A program made the position numbers and the translations under genes. From the NCBI GenBank assembly GCA_009760855.2, contig WPIO01000012.1:7191501-7255500 (forward strand): a DNA stretch of 64,000 nucleotides, read 5' to 3'. The DNA comes from Cristatella mucedo (lineage: Eukaryota; Bryozoa; Phylactolaemata; Cristatellidae). The notes beneath the pieces were generated by a model. That model was not told where the DNA came from and did no database searches. It saw only the letters and a list, made by a program, of their open reading frames with translations. This document shows, one piece after another, positions 35,401 through 45,388 of this stretch. Every line of letters begins with the position of its first letter. Positions within the stretch are counted from its first letter, which is position 1.

Positions 35401-38400
35401 GACCAAGTGCAAAGTTAGCACTACAAAAGCATTACTTATTGCTTGCCTGCAGGTTTGCTGGCTTGATTCTGCTGTTGTCCCAGATGCGCTGAATTTGATC
35501 CTGGGTGAAATTGGACAGTCCAATCGCCCGAACCAAACCGTCGTCGACCAGCTTTTCCATTTCCTATATAAATCAATATCATTAAGGTATGCAGCAGCAA
35601 CACCAATGTAAGGGTCACTCGTCGGTAGTAAGCTCCCCTATGTGCTGTCCAGCTGTAGATGGCAGCTAAAGAACCTAAAGTCTGCCATCACCTTGATTCC
35701 AATGTGCAAGCATTATTGATCTATGGGTTGCATGCAAAGAATGCGCAGCTTCGTGGATCTTGCACTGGAAGGAGAGTACAAAGTCACAATTCAATAAACG
35801 ACCTACGAAGGATACCGAGCCATGTGTCCTGCATCTGTCTGTACACACTCATGGGAATGTGGATATCACCTGAAAGCACTTGTGTGAGCCATAAGGATAG
35901 CAGGTTTGGTCCAGCGGTTAAGGTGCTCGCCCCGACCAAGGTCTGGCTGAGGTCGTGGGCTCGAGCCCCAAGGCATATGTGAAGCGCCTGAATAGAGATT
36001 AAGTTCTCTTGGGGCGCTATATAAATGAATTATATTTATTATATATATTTATATTTATATAACAGCTCACGTGTTCTGCATTCGAGAGGTCAGTGAGTGG
36101 ATGCATGCAAACGCGAAAGTCAAAACTGGAAATCGAAGCCCAGCTATGGAATTTCGATGACACTCTTGCATGCTGCCACTAACCACACTTGCATGCTGAC
36201 CCTGTGCATGTCACCCCTAACCGTGTTATTCATGTTGTTTATCAAGTATGATATCACTCACCACTCGATCGTGTTTCCTTTGCAGCAAAGCACATAGAAA
36301 GAGATCGAGTTCTCTGAGGGTGATTTATAAAGTGTATTATTATTATTGTTATTATGAAAAAGCTTTCTAGTTAGCAGTTGGTGCTTCTTGCCACCCCCAC
36401 ATCACAGCTGCATGAAGGAATGTCAGCATGCACTTGCCGGATATTTCGGCATATTCACGATTTGGGTTCTCATGGTGGCCAGACATCGGATTCGTAATAA
36501 CATGGTGAATAAACCTATCACAGGGGCCACCACGTAGTAGCTAACATCCCAGTCAATCCAAGTGGTATCGAAGCCAATATAAAACACTTCCGACTCTGCC
36601 TTCTTTCCTCCTGGCTATTCATCATCATTTCAATCTTTGTCTTCTTTTCACAGAAGGATGCGAGATAGTAGCAAGCAATACGACTACACAGCAGAGCTTT
36701 AACATGCAAACACACCATATATACGCACACTGATCGAAGGCACAATCTAACAAACACAAACACATATAGAAGCTACCATCACTACGACAATAAGAAAAAC
36801 TGTGCTGCCTCACCCTCCACGTGTCGATGGGGTCGACAAGGGCTGTCTTAGAGGCACCACTGTCATCCACCGGAAACAGCTTTCCTTCCTTGAGGCCCTC
36901 GTTCTGCAATGCACGAGTTACTGCTATAGCTTCTTTACAAAAATACAGATGAGCCAGCCTGTTCGAAGCAAACACTAGGCGTCCAGCTACACGGCATATG
37001 CAGGACGTGACAGATGCAAATATGCAGCACAGCACTGGGGTACACAATTTTTATAACTATTATGCAAGCATAGACATGCAGCATCTCTAGTAAACAGCAA
37101 GAGAAAAGCAACCCCTGGGCACATAGAAAAAAGTTGCTTCAGCAAGAAACATTCCAGGACAGCACAGTCATCTCGACATAAGATAAGTAAGCATGTGGCT
37201 AAACGTGCAAAAAAAACATGGATATTGGAACCTGGTGCTGTGGCCACCTGACATTTGCACCCTTTTAATACTGTGTCAACAGAATCATGTCAACTGACTG
37301 CAAATTGACACAAGCAAGAGATGAGATTTCAAATCCCTGTTCACTAGAACAGCTGGCAGAAATCCTATAAGCCTGAGCTGCAGCAGAAATAGCCTGAGAG
37401 AAAACAAGCAACTACGAACGAAACTGCAAAAGAGAAGACATGGTGTGTGAATGAGAAGGAGCAAGTGGCAAGAGGGGGGAGTGAGAGAAAGACAGAAATG
37501 GGGACAGGAAGTAACAGAGAGAATGGTCGAAAGAGATAGAGATCAATTGGAAGAGAGAGATAGATTGAGAGAGAGAGAGCGAGAGAGAGGGGAGAGAGAG
37601 AGAGGGGAGAGAGAGTGGGAGAGAGAGATTGAGAGTTGAAGTACAAAATAGAGTGATAAAGGTGAGAGATGAGCCAATACAAGTACATACATCACAAGGG
37701 CAAGTGAGAATGTCAAAATGTAGAATGGCTGTAGAATAACTGTAGATCAGCTGCTTGCACGCCATCTGATACATACACTGAAGGCAACCGGAAAGTGAAT
37801 GAGATAGAGGTCAATGTAGCTGGTTTTCAGTTTTTTCAGCGACAGCTCTGTCATGGGCCTCACGTCCGACGGTGCCATTGCAGCCATGGCGAGCTGGAAC
37901 AAATGCCATAGCCATGATCAAGAACATAGCCATGAATTACAAGCATGCAACAGGCCATCAAAAGGAACTGCATTACATATACCTACAAAACAGCTGCAGA
38001 AAACTAGCATGAGATAAACACTGTGTCGACAAATTGCATCTATCATTGAATTATGGAACAGGATGAACAGATCCCCTGCTAAAAGCTCATTACTATGCTT
38101 TTTTGGATAGACATACATCACATCATGATAGGCCTGCAATAGAGGGTAGCTCGGGCAACAAATGGGATGGCTTCACTGATGCATAGCATGACTTCGTGTC
38201 GTAGATCAATCAGATCGTCCACAGGTAGTTGCAAAAGCACTAGGTCCCCCAGGCACAGTAGGCATACGAGTGGTTCCATCATTTGGTGGACTTATAAAAC
38301 TCCACAGTAACTGAAAGAGCTCACAACCAACTACATGAAACGGCATCATTGAGCACCTAGCGGCTTTGCTTTGCTCTGCTGCTAGTGACCACAGTCACTG

Positions 38401-40388
38401 CCAGCTGTAAGCTACAAAGGAGTGTGACAGGCTGTAGTAGGCTAGTATGCCTAGCACTGTCGAATCTAAGCCCAATGTGACACAGCCCGACATTCCCTCG
38501 GCCAAGCAACGAGCAATAGTGACAGCTGACAAGATCATACATCTAGATAATAATAAAAATATTAATAATAATAACAATAATACACGATAAAATGTCCTTA
38601 GAGAACTCAATCTCTTTCTATGTGCTTTAGATCTCTTTTACATAAGCACTTAGCATGCCCCTTGAAGTCGTACGACAGGAATAAAACCGCAGACAAAGGG
38701 GAGCTTCAGACCTCGCACTGCACGCGGTACTAACCTTGGTAACTATAAAAAGGTCCTCACGCTTGACAACTCCTTGCTTGATTTTCTCCTCCACCACATC
38801 ACCGATTTCGTGCTCATTATAGTAATTTTGGGCTGTGTCGATATGGCGGTAGCCTTCGTCGATAGCAACCTTTACAGCATCACCAACCTCACCAACCTTG
38901 GACTATGAAACAAAGGACAGAGAACAATAAAGCACTAGCTCACACAATGCCCACAACTGACTGTGCAGAACTTAATGAGTGAAATCACTAATGAAAAAAG
39001 GGCTCAGAACAAAACTCCACAAAGCAAAAGAACTGCATTTGCTGATCGAAGTTCTCTTAACTGTTGCTATTTTCAGTGAAAGTAATAAGATGTCCTCTTT
39101 CCCTGTACATCTGATAAATACAGATATACCATCCTGTACAGCCTATACACCCATGCCACCTTACTAAAAGTCTGGATTATACACCATATTACTATTGATA
39201 ATAACAATAATAATGCACGTGATTAGTGTCGTCATTACGGGTGGTGATAGAAAAAACCACGATTAAGATAGCATACACAACTTCAGCAGTCGCAAGCACA
39301 TAAAAAGACTCCTCACATGAATGAGCAAATGCTGAGGAAAAGCACGTGACGTACACGGTTAAGCAGTTAGGTATCGATTGCCCTTAGCCACACACTAAAG
39401 CCACCTGGGCTGGAGCGTATTGTAGAAACTGTCCAGCTTAAGAGGAACTGAGTCTTCGTGGCTTTGCAAGCAGTTATCCAAGAAAGCTAATAAGGATAAT
39501 GAAAGCAACGGCAGTTATTACAGCATTGTAAAAAAAAATGCTTGCACGCGAGGCTCAGGCTATTCAGGGATGCAGGCGGATGCACACTTGCAGACGACCA
39601 AGGGTCTCCACTCTTAATATAGCTGCAGCCAAACTTTACCCCCTCCCCCTTCACCCCTAAGGTTGCAGCAGTGAAGTAATGCTGTCCTTTCAACCATGAC
39701 CAGGTCCAAAAAGTCTTGGCCTACCTCATCTTTTTTTAAATCTGTGATTTGACAAGCGAGTGGACGCTGTGGGGAGTGAACGCTGTGGTGAGTAGACGCT
39801 GTGGTAAATGACGGGTAATTGTGCTAAAGTCCATATACTGTGCCACCTGTCTGTTCCTGAGAGTGCGTCGTTGTCGGCAAAACGATGACACAGTTACTGC
39901 AGTCGGCTTATACCTAAATCTGCCGAAATTTGCATTTATGAGCAGCGCAACTGTTTATTGCGTCTGTCCTATACAGTGGCTTCCCTAACTGCAAGAGAAA
40001 CGAGCCATTTCATAGATTTTGAAGGCAGGCGCCGGCGAACCGGCGTTCGAAGCGTTTGTTTTAACGCATTTCTACGTGAGCAGTTGTGCACTTCGTATAA
40101 CGTCCTGCAAAATACGTGTTAGCAAGCTTCTGATGCGCCAGTTGTCCCCACACCATTTCGGGAAAGCGATGGCAACTGGATGAGGTAGCATACGTTCGAC
40201 GTGGCGGTTGCACGACGGTTGACTACACCTTATGTAACCACGATGCAGGAAGACGGCAGTAGCTCATACAAACACTGCAGCTCCGTACAATCGATATAGC
40301 ATCTGAACAAAATGAGTACCTGCCATGTCCCGAGGCCGAAAATTGGCATGTTTTCGCCATTGTTCAGACGAAGCGATGGGACAGCCAT
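23439..40388 (-). CDS. Aldo-keto reductase copy A (AKR1-type), 9 coding exons
   Basis: The upstream member of the tandem pair encodes a 324-residue NADPH-dependent aldo-keto reductase. Exons in order are 40388-40320, 38902-38735, 37893-37777, 36903-36814, 35563-35447, 31897-31791, 28980-28815, 25807-25719 and 23490-23439, each identical in length to its copy B partner. Catalytic Asp45, Tyr50, Lys79 and His112 are all present, as are [21 protein letters not shown] and IPKSV. Every intron is GT-AG except intron 5, which begins GC. The start ATG (G at -3 and +4) opens the same [11 protein letters not shown] as copy B. An ATTAAA at 23344-23349, about 90 nt past the stop, could be the polyadenylation signal. 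Differences from copy B cluster in exon 4, at residues 223-230 and in the C-terminus, where AKRs set substrate choice. The family and exon structure are secure; the substrate is not known. Confidence 0.91.
23491..25718 (-). other. AKR-A intron 8
   Basis: A plus-strand family-1 LINE (23603-24473) fills its middle. The remaining 1.3 kb shows nothing. Confidence 0.65.
23603..24473 (+). mobile_element. Family-1 LINE in AKR-A intron 8
   Basis: It carries [20 protein letters not shown] through FRTAFSGSL, the 3' UTR, hairpin and (ATT)n tail. A TGT to TGA change at about 23786 stops the frame after SRLDF; the remainder reads open for at least 134 codons. It is antisense to the host gene. Confidence 0.88.
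25719..25807 (-). CDS. AKR copy A exon 8 (residues 279-308)
   Basis: It begins [18 protein letters not shown] and ends two bases into Gly308 before GTATGT. It differs from copy B at 12 of 30 residues. Confidence 0.9.
26668..26825 (-). mobile_element. SINE-I, minus strand
   Basis: Reversed B box GGGCTCGAGCCCACGACC, GGCACTTTACA and a long AT-rich tail. The A box is poorly preserved. Confidence 0.65.
27870..28235 (+). mobile_element. Old family-2 LINE 3' fragment
   Basis: It is aligned by eye with family 2 over the GTCCTGAGCTGCTACTTCCA and CACTTTCTCTTTGTT blocks. There are many substitutions and no clean tail. Confidence 0.6.
28815..28980 (-). CDS. AKR copy A exon 7 (residues 223-278)
   Basis: It carries the loop B region, [32 protein letters not shown] and ADRVRSNFQ. 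The acceptor is CTTCAG and the donor GTAAGT. Confidence 0.92.
29170..29285 (-). mobile_element. SINE-I, degraded
   Basis: Reversed GGGCTCGAGCCCAAGGGCTT head with AAGCACTTTACA; the tail is diverged. Confidence 0.55.
30025..30107 (+). mobile_element. Family-1 LINE tail
   Basis: It has TGTAAAGCGCCTAGAAAGAA, TTCTCTGAGGGTGCTTT and (ATT)n. The hairpin has one mismatch. Confidence 0.7.
31791..31897 (-). CDS. AKR copy A exon 6 (residues 188-223)
   Basis: It encodes [16 protein letters not shown] and [11 protein letters not shown], ending two bases into codon 223 (Val) before a GTAAGT donor. Confidence 0.92.
32488..32999 (+). mobile_element. Family-1 LINE 3' end
   Basis: It begins in the PAYLSDLLS...KHR block, runs through the C-terminus, 3' UTR, hairpin and (ATT)n end. 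The GATGCCACTAA segment of the 3' UTR is partly triplicated. Confidence 0.78.
33305..34150 (-). mobile_element. Diverged family-1-related LINE
   Basis: Minus-strand translations resemble the RT C-terminus ([47 protein letters not shown]) in two shifted frames. It is older than the other family-1 copies. Confidence 0.65.
34461..34545 (+). mobile_element. Tigger/pogo-like transposon terminus (remnant)
   Basis: TA followed by CAGTCGAACCTCTCTATATG and two further CTCTCTRTATGCA units resembles the CAGTCGAACCTC-type end of pogo/Tigger elements. No second terminus or transposase was found. Confidence 0.4.
34722..34902 (-). mobile_element. SINE-II, fullest copy
   Basis: Read on minus: AGAGCCGTGATGGCACACTA head with GTAAGGCGGTTGC, GTCGTGGGTTGATTCC B box, GGTGGTGATAGCCGTTAAGG body, then a T-rich end. 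No family-1 hairpin is present. Confidence 0.75.
35447..35563 (-). CDS. AKR copy A exon 5 (residues 149-187)
   Basis: It contains [15 protein letters not shown] and ends IKPANLQ. The base after the exon gives GCAAGC instead of GTAAGC, a GC-AG intron. The rest of the donor (CAG before it, AAGC after it) matches consensus. Confidence 0.92.
35901..36060 (+). mobile_element. SINE-I, best copy
   Basis: TGGTCCAGCGGTTAAGG is close to a tRNA-Leu/Ser A box and GTGGGCTCGAGCCCC to a B box. The body AAGCGCCTGAATAGAGATTA and TTCTCTTGGGGCGCTAT forms the same hairpin type as family-1 LINEs, followed by an AT-rich tail. Confidence 0.85.
36166..36356 (+). mobile_element. Family-1 LINE 3' UTR and tail
   Basis: It has CATGCTGCCACTAACCACAC, TGACCCTGTGCATGTCACCC and AGAGATCGAGTTCTCTGAGG followed by (ATT)n. 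Confidence 0.75.
36814..36903 (-). CDS. AKR copy A exon 4 (residues 119-148)
   Basis: It encodes [18 protein letters not shown] and ends DPIDTWR. This is the loop A region, with a third of residues changed relative to copy B. The donor is GTGAGG. Confidence 0.9.
36904..37776 (-). other. AKR-A intron 3
   Basis: It contains a GA-rich tract at about 37470-37640 close to the exon 3 donor, mirroring copy B. No mobile element was recognised. Confidence 0.6.
37777..37893 (-). CDS. AKR copy A exon 3 (residues 80-118)
   Basis: It encodes [20 protein letters not shown] and then PVAFS, with catalytic His112. The acceptor is TTCCAG and the donor GTATGT. Confidence 0.92.
37894..38734 (-). other. AKR-A intron 2
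   Basis: It contains a minus-strand family-1 LINE tail (38548-38645) and nothing else recognised. Confidence 0.6.
38548..38645 (-). mobile_element. Family-1-type LINE tail
   Basis: It is reversed: (AAT)n followed by CCTTAGAGAACTCAATCTCT and TTCTATGTGCTTT. Confidence 0.6.
38735..38902 (-). CDS. AKR copy A exon 2 (residues 24-79)
   Basis: It contains [18 protein letters not shown] with Asp45 and Tyr50, and ends LFIVTK with Lys79. Glu51 of copy B is Tyr here, giving adjacent tyrosines next to the catalytic one. The donor is GTTAGT. Confidence 0.93.
38903..40319 (-). other. AKR-A intron 1
   Basis: No repeat or coding feature was recognised in these 1.4 kb. A short triple GTAGACGCTGTGG-like repetition occurs around 39760-39810. 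Confidence 0.5.
40320..40388 (-). CDS. AKR copy A exon 1 (residues 1-23)
   Basis: It encodes [11 protein letters not shown] and [10 protein letters not shown], and ends CAG before a GTACTC donor. The start context matches that of copy B although the 5' flanks are unrelated. Confidence 0.88.
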
Positions 40389-41116
40389 TGCAATCCAGTG
40401 GATGTCGAAGGCTAAGTAAACATTACGACCGCTGTGCACCGGTTACCACCCACTGCCGCACCGATGGTCACGGTCCCTGTCGTTGGAGGTCATTGATAAG
40501 AACTCCGGTTAGTACTGGGTGAGTCGCGTGGAATATGGGTAAGAGATAGTATACTGAGCCATTCCGCCTCCTGCTTCACAAAAAATCGCATATGACTAAC
40601 TACACGCGCATGAAGCCTCCACGCCAAACTATTTGTAAGGTCGTGTCATCAAGCGGTACTGAGGGGAGGGCGGTTGCAGATTGGTAAACAGAGGGGCTTG
40701 TCTGCTCACCTCGGCGAGTGTACAAAAAAAACTGGGAATACAGTATAACGTTTATGTTACTGCGGTATCATCGTTAGCCTGAACGGAGTCCTGAAGCAAC
40801 CGAAATACCCTCAGGCTGGCAGCCAGGGCCAAAGAAAGCGACAGCTCACTTCGTACCGCTGCCCAAAACGGACGCAGTGAGCTAAGCAATTCCCCCCCCC
40901 CTCTGTGAAGACACGTGGGCTGAGCGATCGGCGCTGTTCGATTGCCTTTTCTTCTTAACTGAAACGATGGCTTGGAGAGCGTAGGCTAGATAAAGTAAGA
41001 ACCATTGACGGTACCTCCTAAGGAAATAGCAATCGAATAAGGCTAGCTAATATCACAAGCAACCGCACTTGCCCACAGACACACTCAGGGAGGGCCATAA
41101 GTATTTTGCAGGCCTC

Positions 41117-41200
41117 TCCAAGGCATATGTGAAGCGCCTGATTAGAGATTAAGTTCTCTTGGGACGCTATATAAATGAATTATATTTATTTATATATATT
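41117..41200 (+). mobile_element. SINE-I, 5'-truncated
   Basis: It starts just after the B box (CCAAGGCATATGTGAAGCGC) and keeps the hairpin, GCTATATAAATGAAT and the AT-rich tail. Confidence 0.75.
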
Positions 41201-42427
41201 TGCTGAACAACTGGCTCATTATCCTGCTGATAAATAAAGCAGCCGCCTGACAGCCGTCGAGCACATGGAACTCCGAAGAAACAATGCCTAGCCACTTAAA
41301 GATCGTAGCTAGGGCGTATGGAGCCTCCTCTACTAGGGAGTGGGCAGATAGTAACGGCCTACAACGATATCCCCCCCACGTGGATACTGGATGCTGCTCC
41401 TTAAGTTAGGAGTCAGGCCGCAGCCGAGTTGAACCGCCGAGCGTAGCATTTCTATATAGACTATTCACACAATAAATACAAGTTGTCATCGCTAGCGTGT
41501 CTTCTTGCAACGGGACATTCAACTTGGACGGGAATGACATTCGGCCGCCGGCCTAACCGGGCTGCGCCGGCTTCGCAGAGCTTGTACTTAGGATATCGTG
41601 GAAAGCACGAACTTGCACTCCTCATGATTGTTTTAAACATATTTCCAAGATCAACTGCCGTGCACTTCGCAGGGAAATGTATCTTCAGAGACTTCGAATA
41701 ACTGCTTAAGGATTGTGTCCTGCACGAACGCGGTTTACTTTTCTGTCCTGCGATTTCGTGTTTTACCTCGGAACTAAAGTAGACAGCGGAGAGTGGGCGC
41801 GCAAAATAACAATTTTTTGCGTTCTTTAACTGATGAAATCTGAAAATTAAGGAATTTTAAAATTCATTCGCAGAGAATTACACTATCTGAAATTTCACGT
41901 CTCTAAAATTTACGCAGCGAAAGTAAAACTTCTCATGCTGCTTGCCTCGGTTGGTGCACCGCGTCGCCTTTCAAACACAACTAGTGCAGAGTACTAAGTG
42001 TCTGTCATTGTGCCAATAATTGATCCAATTACCCCGGTTTCCTTCACGTTCCCCATGTAATTAAGGTCGCTAGGTTGACTGTAGGGCAGAGGAGCCTCGT
42101 TAGGTTTATTTGTAGACATGGCCGAGTTACTTTCCTTTTTGGCTTAGGAATTAGTTGAAGCCTATTTGCACCAATACGTGGCGGTTTTACTTCTATTTTT
42201 ATCAGATTCGTAAGAAGTATCGATATTGAGAGTGGTCAATAACGTACTTGACAGAGCCTAGGTGTGTAAATGAAATATTACCCCTTACATATTAAAACCG
42301 ACTGTCTCGAGCTTTCCGTAATTGACTTGCAAGCCGAGTGTAGAGCTATCGCTGGAGTAACTAGCGTGGGCATACTAGCGTTGCATTTTTTGAGCAATTC
42401 AGATTAACCACTTACTACCTTAACCGC

Positions 42428-42590
42428 TCTCGGGACTCTGCTGGGCCTCCACTTTCTTTTTGTTTCGCGAGATTAAATCTGTTGACCACCGAATACGTAC
42501 CGAAAGCCGCTTAGGCTGTGCTATAAAAAAACAACTTCTGTGTAACACCCACATAGTCTGCATGGCTTTGTGGAGTTACAGACGGACATG
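42428..42590 (+). mobile_element. Family-2 LINE tail
   Basis: It has GACTCTGCTGGGC, CCGAATACGTACCGAAAGCC, GCTTAGGCTGTG and GTGGAGTTACAGACGGA. Confidence 0.68.
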
Positions 42591-43304
42591 CCTACATAGC
42601 CAACATTTTGGTGAAAGATGTTACTTACCTAGCAATTGCCTAAGCAGGTTTGCATTAGTTTTCGATCTGCCAATGATATATGGGCCTCCATGCGTTATTC
42701 CAAGCAACAGGTATGCTGTCTCTTTCACACTCACCATCCACTTTGCCAGGGTGGCACTATTGAGAAAAAATTTTACGAACTTAGAATCTAAGTTGTATAC
42801 AAATGAAAGCAATCTTATCACTAGCTACTCGACTTAAGATTGTCGGTAAAATGTATGAGGTTCACTTGACTGAGATGAAAGTCTGACTGAAGGAAGATGT
42901 GATGAACAAGCCACACACTGATTCAGCTTACAATGGAGGCGACAATGACGATCTAGGAGGCAAGCAGCTGTTGTGTCTGCTGCTTCTGCTGTCGTAATTA
43001 TCGGAAGCACCCTGACACTAATGTACATGCCTCACCTGTGGCCAATAGCTGAGCCATTGAAGCAGCGCCATGCCACTAATGCATGTTTTACTTCGTGTCG
43101 TCTGCTGCGATTGATCAAGCTCTCATATATGTAGGCGTTGAGAGTAATAAAGAGAGAGTCTCATTTACCACTCACGTTCGCCCGCGGTGTCTCCGTGAGA
43201 CTCCCACAAGAACAGCAGCCGCCGGAGCCACTGTTATACAACAAAGCTTCATTGCATGACGTACCTACAACAACAAGCTTGCTTAACATTAATTATTGTT
43301 AATT

Positions 43305-43395
43305 GTAATAATAATATATTTGTGTAGCATCCTCGGAGAACGTAATCTCTCTGTAGGCACTTTACATCTGCTGTAAAGGGAGCATGATTAAGAAA
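43305..43395 (-). mobile_element. Family-1-type LINE tail
   Basis: It is reversed: (AAT)n, CATCCTCGGAGAACGTAATC, TCTCTGTAGGCACTTTACA. Confidence 0.55.
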
Positions 43396-45255
43396 GATGG
43401 TTGTTGTAAGCACAATAAAATCATACTTGTCAACTATCCAATGCTGCCTGTCCTGCTTGTATTGAAAGTAATGTCAACATTTGAACTCTCTGCATTTGTG
43501 GCAGGGGGTTCAATGCCCACGACCTAGCATCATTTTCTTCTCTACTTGGAAGAAACAGCCCTCAGGCAGCCCACTCAGCTCTGCTGGCTACGAATACATC
43601 AGACAACCCGGTTTTTTCGACAATTGCTGTGTAGAAAGGGCCCTCGGTGCTAGCAACTACTTACCTACCAAAGCCAGGCTGGATAGAAAGAGGTTGGTAA
43701 CAAGGAATAATCAATGGAAATAAAGGCGGTCATGGCTTGTATAACAAAGACATAAAAAACACAGCAGATCAAGGCTTTCGTGGCTCGAACTGAAACTTAG
43801 TCGTGATGCTTCGAAGTCACGACGGGCTTCATGTCAAATGGTATAGAGCATCTATTGTTCTGTGCTTGTCAGGGCATTTTCTGAGCAGTTTCGGGTGCAG
43901 CATGACTGTGTAGATACTGCCTGCGTGTGCTTGTAACTACGTTAAATCCGGCTCGAAGTCGGTGCTTTATCCGTGCCAAATGATTCAGATAACCAACCTG
44001 AAACTAACAGTCTGGATGCCGAGCCGTTGTAATCAAATACGTTGGTACAATTTAACTAGAAAAACAATTTTGTTTAAGATACCACAGATGGAGCATCAAC
44101 TCACGTGCAAATTTACGGGACAGCTAAATGGATGAAAATAACAAGCAATAGATGAAATGTCACGACAAAAGTAAACCAGACATGAGGCTGGGACTTTGCC
44201 GACAAGTCCGGATGACTCGATACGACGGTCTGAAATTAAAGGATGCACAGGTTACACGATCGCAGGTGTGTCATCTTTGGAGTGTAGCCAGCAGTCATGA
44301 GCCACGGCTCACATTCGACATGGCGAGGCAGATTTTTAAAAGGAATACAGCCATGCATCTCCAAACAATGCTCTTCGTGACCAATCGAGAAGACTGAGAG
44401 GTCGTTAATATCGACGGTTGACAGGCAGCAAGGGAAGCACAATGCTTGCACAGCCTGCTGCTTGCTTGTGCCTTGAAGATTTCCATCACCAAAATAAGCC
44501 ACCCAGTAAGGGTGTGGGTACCCAGCCAAAGAGTCTCGATTTAGCTGACGAAGCAGCTTCTGCAAAGACACATCAATTTCGCTTCATATGCTGCAGCTTC
44601 AGCCTCACTGGCTTGTCGTCGACGTTCGGCGTGTATAAAAACGTGTATACACGGAGCAAAGGCAAACCACATCAAACCCCAATTGTGTCGCATCCCAAGT
44701 CTCCAGATGCTAGCCTTGAACACGGTCACCGAGTGCATGGCCTGCCAGTCCAGTTGCATGCGTGCTCAGCCTTTTCTTTGTAGCACCGATGCACCATGAC
44801 AGCACGGTGGCACATTGATGACAATGTGGCTTGGCTGTGATCTTGTGCTGGCAGATACATTCATTTGCCTCCACAGATTTGGCCCAGCTACCCACCTCTA
44901 CAGCTCCATCGAATTGCTATGAACACAAGAGGAGTGCTGCTCTACGAATGATGAGAAGAGGCTGAGAAGCTTCAGAGCTGACATGTCAGCAGCACAGCTG
45001 CTGGTACCTGAAGCCAATGACCTGAGGGAATACCTGCAAGCAGGTGAAACAACGACATCTGTATACACATAATCCAACAGTGTGCGCAGCTCAAAATAGC
45101 CAAAGCATAGCAAAGAGCCATTAGCCTTGATGGCCAGTCTGAGGCATCCACAAGGGATAGCCACACTAGGATGCGAAGCAGACACCGTCAATGGCAGCAC
45201 AAGTGCCCACCGGCTCCTTGCTTAAGGAGGCAGCCGATCTCGGGAGGTATCAGCC

Positions 45256-45388
45256 TTAGCTTTCGCCTCCCCCATAAGTGCCGTGAGGTGGCCTGTACAA
45301 CTTTGGAAACGACTGCAGCTGCAGGCTGTTGAAGGCATATTTCAACGATCCACAGTTCTTGAACGTGTTGAGTCGCCGTACACCCTCA
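45256..45388 (-). CDS. INPP4: INPP4 exon l, C-terminus and stop
   Basis: It encodes [37 protein letters not shown] and TAA. The C-terminal tail of vertebrate INPP4 ends in nearly the same way, fixing the 3' end of the coding region. The acceptor is CCACAG. Confidence 0.94.

Larger units (their letters stand above)
31898..35446 (-). other. AKR-A intron 5 (GC-AG)
   Basis: Its donor is GCAAGC. It contains family-1 LINE copies on both strands (32488-32999 plus; 33305-34150 minus), a Tigger-like terminus (34461) and a SINE-II (34722-34902). Confidence 0.7.
35564..36813 (-). other. AKR-A intron 4
   Basis: It holds the best-preserved SINE-I copy (35901-36060), followed on the same strand by a family-1 tail (36166-36356). 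Confidence 0.7.
40389..45255. other. Intergenic between INPP4 3' end and AKR copy A start
   Basis: It must include the copy A promoter and the INPP4 3' UTR; neither border is visible and no convincing TATA box was found. Repeats are a truncated SINE-I (41117-41200), a family-2 tail (42428-42590) and a family-1 tail (43305-43395). Minus-strand open stretches at 44236-45200 directly after the INPP4 stop are probably UTR. Confidence 0.6.
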
